A DNA stretch of 8,200 nucleotides, taken from contig JAPUES010000125.1 in the NCBI GenBank assembly GCA_027492445.1, positions 6,950 to 15,149 of the forward strand. Direction: 5' to 3'. Origin of the DNA: Sporomusaceae bacterium (GTDB taxonomy: Bacteria; Bacillota; Negativicutes; DSM-13327). Under the pieces are notes generated by a model. It ran no database searches. It was not told the origin of the DNA and was given only the letters and a program-made list of their open reading frames with translations. Shown here piece by piece: positions 4,908-8,200 of the stretch (positions within the stretch are counted from its first letter, which is position 1; each line of letters opens with the position of its first letter). The position numbers were made by a program, and so were the translations under genes.

Positions 4908-7067
4908 ATGAGTTCAACTTTTGCTGGACTAAATACAATGGTGCGGGGCTTATATGCACAGCAAACTTCATTAGATACAGTTGGACACAATGTTTCTAAT
5001 GCCAGTACCGCTGGCTATTCCCGTCAAAGTGTAAATTTAGCGACAACAACACCAGAAACAATTTATACAGGAAACGGTAGCGTGCAAAAAGGAACAGGGG
5101 TCGCGGTAACGTCGATTGTTAGAGCGCGAGATTTACTTGTCGATAAACAAATGTGGACAGAAAACTCTACTCTCAATTATGGGCAGGTTACTCAGGCGTC
5201 CTTGGCAAAAATTGAAGGAGCATTTGGTGAGCCGTCGGCCACAGGAGTGCAATCCGTTTTAAATAATTTTTGGGAATCCCTGCAGACCTTGGCTACCAAT
5301 GCCTCGGATGTTGGAGTGCGTACTGCCGTTCGTGAACGTGGTGTGGCTTTGGCAAATACCATACAACACAGTGCCCAACAACTTAAAGATATGGTTGCCG
5401 ATCTTAATTCAACCATTGAAATTAAAGTAAGCTCTATAAATCAAAGCGCATCGGAAATTGCAAGTTTAAATAAACAAATTCGCAATATCGAAGTAGGGGG
5501 AATGGATCATGCTAATGATTTGCGGGATAAACGCGATTTACTAGTAGATCAGTTATCCTCCCTTGTTGATGTGCGGGTAACGGAAGGTTCTGATGGTACT
5601 TTTACAGTACAAACGGGAAGCGTTATCTTGGTAAATGGTGATGATTATAAAAAATTGACAACTGATTTACCTGCAGGTACGGTAATAACCGATCCTGATT
5701 ATGGCTACGAATTAAAAAAAATTTCCATTGCAGGTACTTATCAGCCTGTAACTTTCACGAATGGTGAAGTACAAGGTATGATTGATATGCGGGATTCTGA
5801 TCAAACGGGTGTGAAGAAATATCTCAATGACTTGAGTACCATGAGTCAATTCTTATTACAAGATTTTAATCAGGTTAGTCGCAGTGGCTATGGTACTGAT
5901 AACAGTACGAATAACAATTTCTTTGGTGCTGGGGATAACACCAATCCAGATTATATGGATTCTCTCGTTTCTGGTGCTTTTACCAAAGGTGAGTGGATTC
6001 AAAAACTTCAAGTCAATCCGGATTTATTTAATGCAACCAATGGTATTGCCAAAATTGCGGCAAAAGCTGCTAGCAATAGCATTGGTGTTACCCAAAGTAG
6101 TGCGGCTGGAGGATCAGCGGCTGTTTTTGCAACAGGTACTTATTCAGGCGGAGAGACGCCGACCAGTGTTGTCATAAAGGCATCCACTGTTGTTGGTAAT
6201 ACCATTAATAATATCCGCTATTCTACGGATGGTGGTGTGACTTATAACTCTACAGATATACCTGTAAATGCCAATGGATCTTATTCTCTTTCCATTAGTG
6301 GTCTTACTGTAACCATGTATATAAAAGATGATGCTACAAGTACAAATGCCGTTAATGACACCTACAGCTATACTTTGGATAAGAATACTGCCAATAGTAG
6401 TATTTCAGTAACACAAAGTAACGCCTTAGGAGGAGTAGGGGCGATTACTTCTGCGACAGGGACCTACACACAAGGTGATATAGCAACTGCCGTTGTAGTG
6501 AAACCCGTTAGTATTGATGCAACAACAACAGCGACAACAATAGCGGGGCGAATCACCCAAATTAAATACTCTACAGATGGTGGTACCAACTGGAGTACCA
6601 CAGCGATAAGTTTAAATACAGATGGAACATTTTCTATTCCAATCAGTGGGATTACAGTTAAAATGCAACTAGCAACGGACACTGATAATACAACAAATGA
6701 TCAATATAAGTTCACCTTATCAAAAGGCAATGTTGCTAGTGGAGATAATGCAGTATTACTAAGTAAAAGGCTAAAAGTTGATACCAAGGCTGCCCTTGGG
6801 AATGCGTCTCTTGATGGTTATTATTCATCCATGATTAGTGCTCTAGGTGTCAAAAGCCAAAATTCAATACGCCTTACTGAGAATCAACAAACCTTAGTTG
6901 ATCAAATCACCAATTGGCGTGAGTCTGTTTCAGGGGTAAATATGGATGAAGAAATGGCGAATATGATTAAATATCAAAAAGGCTACTCAGCAGCGGCTAG
7001 AATGTTAACGACCATGGATGAAATGCTGGATAAATTAATTAATGGTACAGGTATGGTTGGTCGATAA
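4908..7067 (+). CDS. flgK: Flagellar hook-associated protein 1 FlgK
   Basis: This 719-residue protein is FlgK, the first hook-filament junction protein, exported through the flagellar channel and assembled on the hook tip. The N-terminal D0/D1 signature is clear (STFAGLNTMVRGLYAQQ, then VGHNVSNASTAGYSRQ within residues 1-41), as is the C-terminal one (SVSGVNMDEEMANMIKYQ, YSAAARMLTTMDEMLDKLI). FlgK of B. subtilis is 507 residues. The excess of about 210 residues is a pair of tandem repeat domains at about 392-490 and 499-604, rich in T, S, N and G and presumably exposed on the outer surface. No cysteine is present, as usual for axial proteins. An AAGGAG site at 4895-4900 overlaps the flgN stop codon, suggesting tight coupling. 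No frameshift is seen. Confidence 0.97.
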   Translation: MSSTFAGLNTMVRGLYAQQTSLDTVGHNVSNASTAGYSRQSVNLATTTPETIYTGNGSVQKGTGVAVTSIVRARDLLVDKQMWTENSTLNYGQVTQASLAKIEGAFGEPSATGVQSVLNNFWESLQTLATNASDVGVRTAVRERGVALANTIQHSAQQLKDMVADLNSTIEIKVSSINQSASEIASLNKQIRNIEVGGMDHANDLRDKRDLLVDQLSSLVDVRVTEGSDGTFTVQTGSVILVNGDDYKKLTTDLPAGTVITDPDYGYELKKISIAGTYQPVTFTNGEVQGMIDMRDSDQTGVKKYLNDLSTMSQFLLQDFNQVSRSGYGTDNSTNNNFFGAGDNTNPDYMDSLVSGAFTKGEWIQKLQVNPDLFNATNGIAKIAAKAASNSIGVTQSSAAGGSAAVFATGTYSGGETPTSVVIKASTVVGNTINNIRYSTDGGVTYNSTDIPVNANGSYSLSISGLTVTMYIKDDATSTNAVNDTYSYTLDKNTANSSISVTQSNALGGVGAITSATGTYTQGDIATAVVVKPVSIDATTTATTIAGRITQIKYSTDGGTNWSTTAISLNTDGTFSIPISGITVKMQLATDTDNTTNDQYKFTLSKGNVASGDNAVLLSKRLKVDTKAALGNASLDGYYSSMISALGVKSQNSIRLTENQQTLVDQITNWRESVSGVNMDEEMANMIKYQKGYSAAARMLTTMDEMLDKLINGTGMVGR
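6081..6719 (+). repeat. Two tandem repeat domains inside FlgK
   Basis: Copy 1 spans 6081-6377 (residues 392-490) and copy 2 spans 6402-6719 (499-604). They share in order TQS-x-A-x-GG, GTY[ST], a VV-x-K strand, an I-[RK]-YSTDGG hairpin, S-[IL]-x-ISG-[LI]-TV, and D-x-Y-x-[YF]-TL. The copies are clearly diverged in protein and DNA, so the duplication is not recent. Copy 2 is longer by a T/A-rich insert (about SIDATTTATT). The same pattern recurs in FlgL. Confidence 0.85.
7040..7067 (+). promoter_or_regulatory. Weak SigD-like box before flgL
   Basis: GTCGATAA at 7060-7067, which includes the flgK stop codon, is identical to the -10 box proposed for flgM. TAATGGTA at 7040-7047 could be a -35, but the spacer is 12 rather than 11 bases. 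The same octamer also occurs inside flgK at 5139-5146 where it simply encodes protein, so chance is quite possible. Confidence 0.22.
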
Positions 7068-7095
7068 TTTGCATGGTAGATAAAGAGGTGAAAAA

Positions 7096-8200
7096 ATGAG
7101 AATAACGAATAATATGACCCATTATGGATTTTTGCGTAGTCTGAATAAATCACAGCAACGTGAATATGCCGTTCAAGAACAATTATCCGATGGAAAGGCT
7201 ATACATCGTCCTTCCGACGATCCCGTCAAAACGGTGCGAAGCTTGCGCTTTAACACCAATTTGGCAATGAATGAACAATTTACACAAAACCTTCAAGATG
7301 CTCAATCGTGGATGGATAATACGGATGGTGCTATGAAAGATTTGAGCTCTATCATGAGTAAGGTGAATGAGTTAGTAATTAGTGCTGATGATACAAAGAC
7401 GACGGTAGATTTAAATACGATTGGTAAGCAAATTGATGAAATGATTAACCAAATTGTGTCCATTGGCAATACCAAAATAGGTGATAGATATGTTTTTGCT
7501 GGACAAAATGATTCTACTCAGCCCTTTCTTCGGACAACGATAAAGGATCCAAACTCTGATAAAATGCAAGAGGTGGTTGTATATAATGGTGATAGTGGTA
7601 AAATCTCTATGCCAATACAACAAGGGGCGGTAAATCCAAATCAAGATAGTATTAATCTCACTGGGGCAGATGTTTTTGGACCAGTGACCGATGTATATGG
7701 TCAACAAACGGTTTCAGTATTGAATCGACTCCTAGAAATTAAAAATGAATTAGGCAAAACAGCTGGGGTCAACCAGACTAATAAAAATGGTGGTATAGGT
7801 ACGGTCGGTGGCACTTATACAGCGCCAGGATTTGCTAATTTTGATGTAAGAGTAGATAGTGTTGTTGGTGGACAAGTAGCCACTGCCTCTTATTCTAATG
7901 ATGGTGGTAATACCTGGCTACAGGTCGGTGCAGCTGGTACGTCAATTACTCAGGGAGATCCTTCGATTCTTGATTTGCCGAATGGTGTAAAATTTAATAT
8001 TACAGCAAGTGGGAGTAATGCCCAAAATAATGTTTATTCCTTCCGTGTGCCACAAACACCGAGCGTGGTAAGTCAAAGTAATGCAAGTGGCGGTGCTGGT
8101 TCTATCAATGGGATTTATACTGGAACAGGAAATACATCCTATACGGTACGTATTACTAGTAAAGATGCACTTGGACAGGTTGATGGTGCGGACTATTCAC
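7096..8200 (+). CDS. flgL: Flagellar hook-associated protein 3 FlgL (partial, 3' end missing)
   Basis: The frame is open from ATG 7096 to the window end, giving 368 residues without a stop. It is FlgL, the second hook-filament junction protein, placed between FlgK and the flagellin filament. The N-terminus MRITNNMTHYGFLRSLNKSQ, the L-S-D-G-K-x-I-x-R-P-S-D-D-P motif (30-43), a long helical D1 region, and GDRYVFAGQNDSTQPF (about 129-144) are characteristic. GADVFGP and VLNRLLEIKNELG follow, up to about 220. Ordinary FlgL is near 300 residues and would soon enter its C-terminal helices. Here the protein instead runs into repeat domains at 226-318 and from 326 on, so the full protein must be well over 400 residues. 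A GAGGTG ribosome binding site (7085-7090) supports the start. It is a client of FlgN and lies 28 bases after flgK. Confidence 0.95.
   Translation, partial: MRITNNMTHYGFLRSLNKSQQREYAVQEQLSDGKAIHRPSDDPVKTVRSLRFNTNLAMNEQFTQNLQDAQSWMDNTDGAMKDLSSIMSKVNELVISADDTKTTVDLNTIGKQIDEMINQIVSIGNTKIGDRYVFAGQNDSTQPFLRTTIKDPNSDKMQEVVVYNGDSGKISMPIQQGAVNPNQDSINLTGADVFGPVTDVYGQQTVSVLNRLLEIKNELGKTAGVNQTNKNGGIGTVGGTYTAPGFANFDVRVDSVVGGQVATASYSNDGGNTWLQVGAAGTSITQGDPSILDLPNGVKFNITASGSNAQNNVYSFRVPQTPSVVSQSNASGGAGSINGIYTGTGNTSYTVRITSKDALGQVDGADYS
7771..8200 (+). repeat. Repeat domains inside FlgL, homologous to those in FlgK
   Basis: Copy 1 spans 7771-8049 (residues 226-318) with NQTNKNGG, GTYT, ASYSNDGGNTW, NGVKFNITASG and N-x-YSFRV. 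Copy 2 starts at about 8071 with SQSNASGG, GIYTGTGN, YTVRI and DYS, and is cut by the window end just where the next YS-x-DGG hairpin would fall. Order and spacing of these words match the FlgK copies. Confidence 0.8.

Noticed and set aside
5139..5146. GTCGATAA, a SigD -10-like octamer inside flgK
   Set aside because: It encodes V-D-K in frame, has only a poor -35 partner (TAGAGCGC), and is deep inside an essential structural domain; treated as chance.
5884..6177. Open frame of 97 codons on the plus strand within flgK
   Set aside because: It lies wholly inside flgK in another frame, lacks a ribosome binding site and encodes a low-complexity sequence unlike any known protein.
7411..7707. Minus-strand open frame of 98 codons opposite flgL
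   Set aside because: It is antisense to the well-conserved FlgL coding sequence and has no recognisable product or initiation signal.

Overview
The window looks like the chromosome of a flagellated, anaerobic-type Firmicute, most likely in or near the Negativicutes (Sporomusa/Pelosinus-like). The reasons are the DUF2922 + YvrJ small-protein pair, the recD2-comF pair, and the flagellar order yvyF-flgM-flgN-flgK-flgL, which is the Bacillus/Clostridium arrangement. The taxon is inferred from gene content only. All genes are on the plus strand and closely packed, and there is no gene-free stretch over 300 bases.

Bases 1-165 are intergenic. They hold a perfect 16-bp inverted repeat with a long pyrimidine-rich loop, then a strong ribosome binding site. 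Bases 166-542 carry two small genes of unknown function, a DUF2922 protein and a YvrJ-family membrane peptide, closed by a perfect 15-bp hairpin. Bases 690-3502 are recD2 (5'-3' DNA helicase, DNA repair) and comF (phosphoribosyltransferase-fold competence-type protein), which overlap by ATGA and so are probably co-transcribed. In Bacillus subtilis the helicase gene comFA stands upstream of comFC and the flagellar genes; here RecD2 holds that place.

Bases 3587-8200 are the late flagellar block. yvyF encodes a two-zinc-knuckle flagellar operon protein. A terminator follows it, and a sigma-28/SigD-type promoter sits in the same DNA. Then come flgM (anti-sigma factor), flgN (export chaperone for FlgK and FlgL), flgK (first hook-filament junction protein) and flgL (second junction protein, cut off by the window end). 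The logic is the usual one: SigD-dependent expression of its own antagonist FlgM, the chaperone FlgN, and the two chaperone clients that join hook to filament.

The most unusual feature is that FlgK and FlgL, two different structural proteins, both carry copies of the same roughly 90-105 residue beta-rich repeat domain with an Asp-box-like S-x-D-x-G-x-T-W motif. FlgK has two tandem copies that account for its excess length (719 residues against about 500 in B. subtilis). FlgL has one complete copy and the start of a second before the window ends. I saw no mobile element, CRISPR array, tRNA or rRNA.
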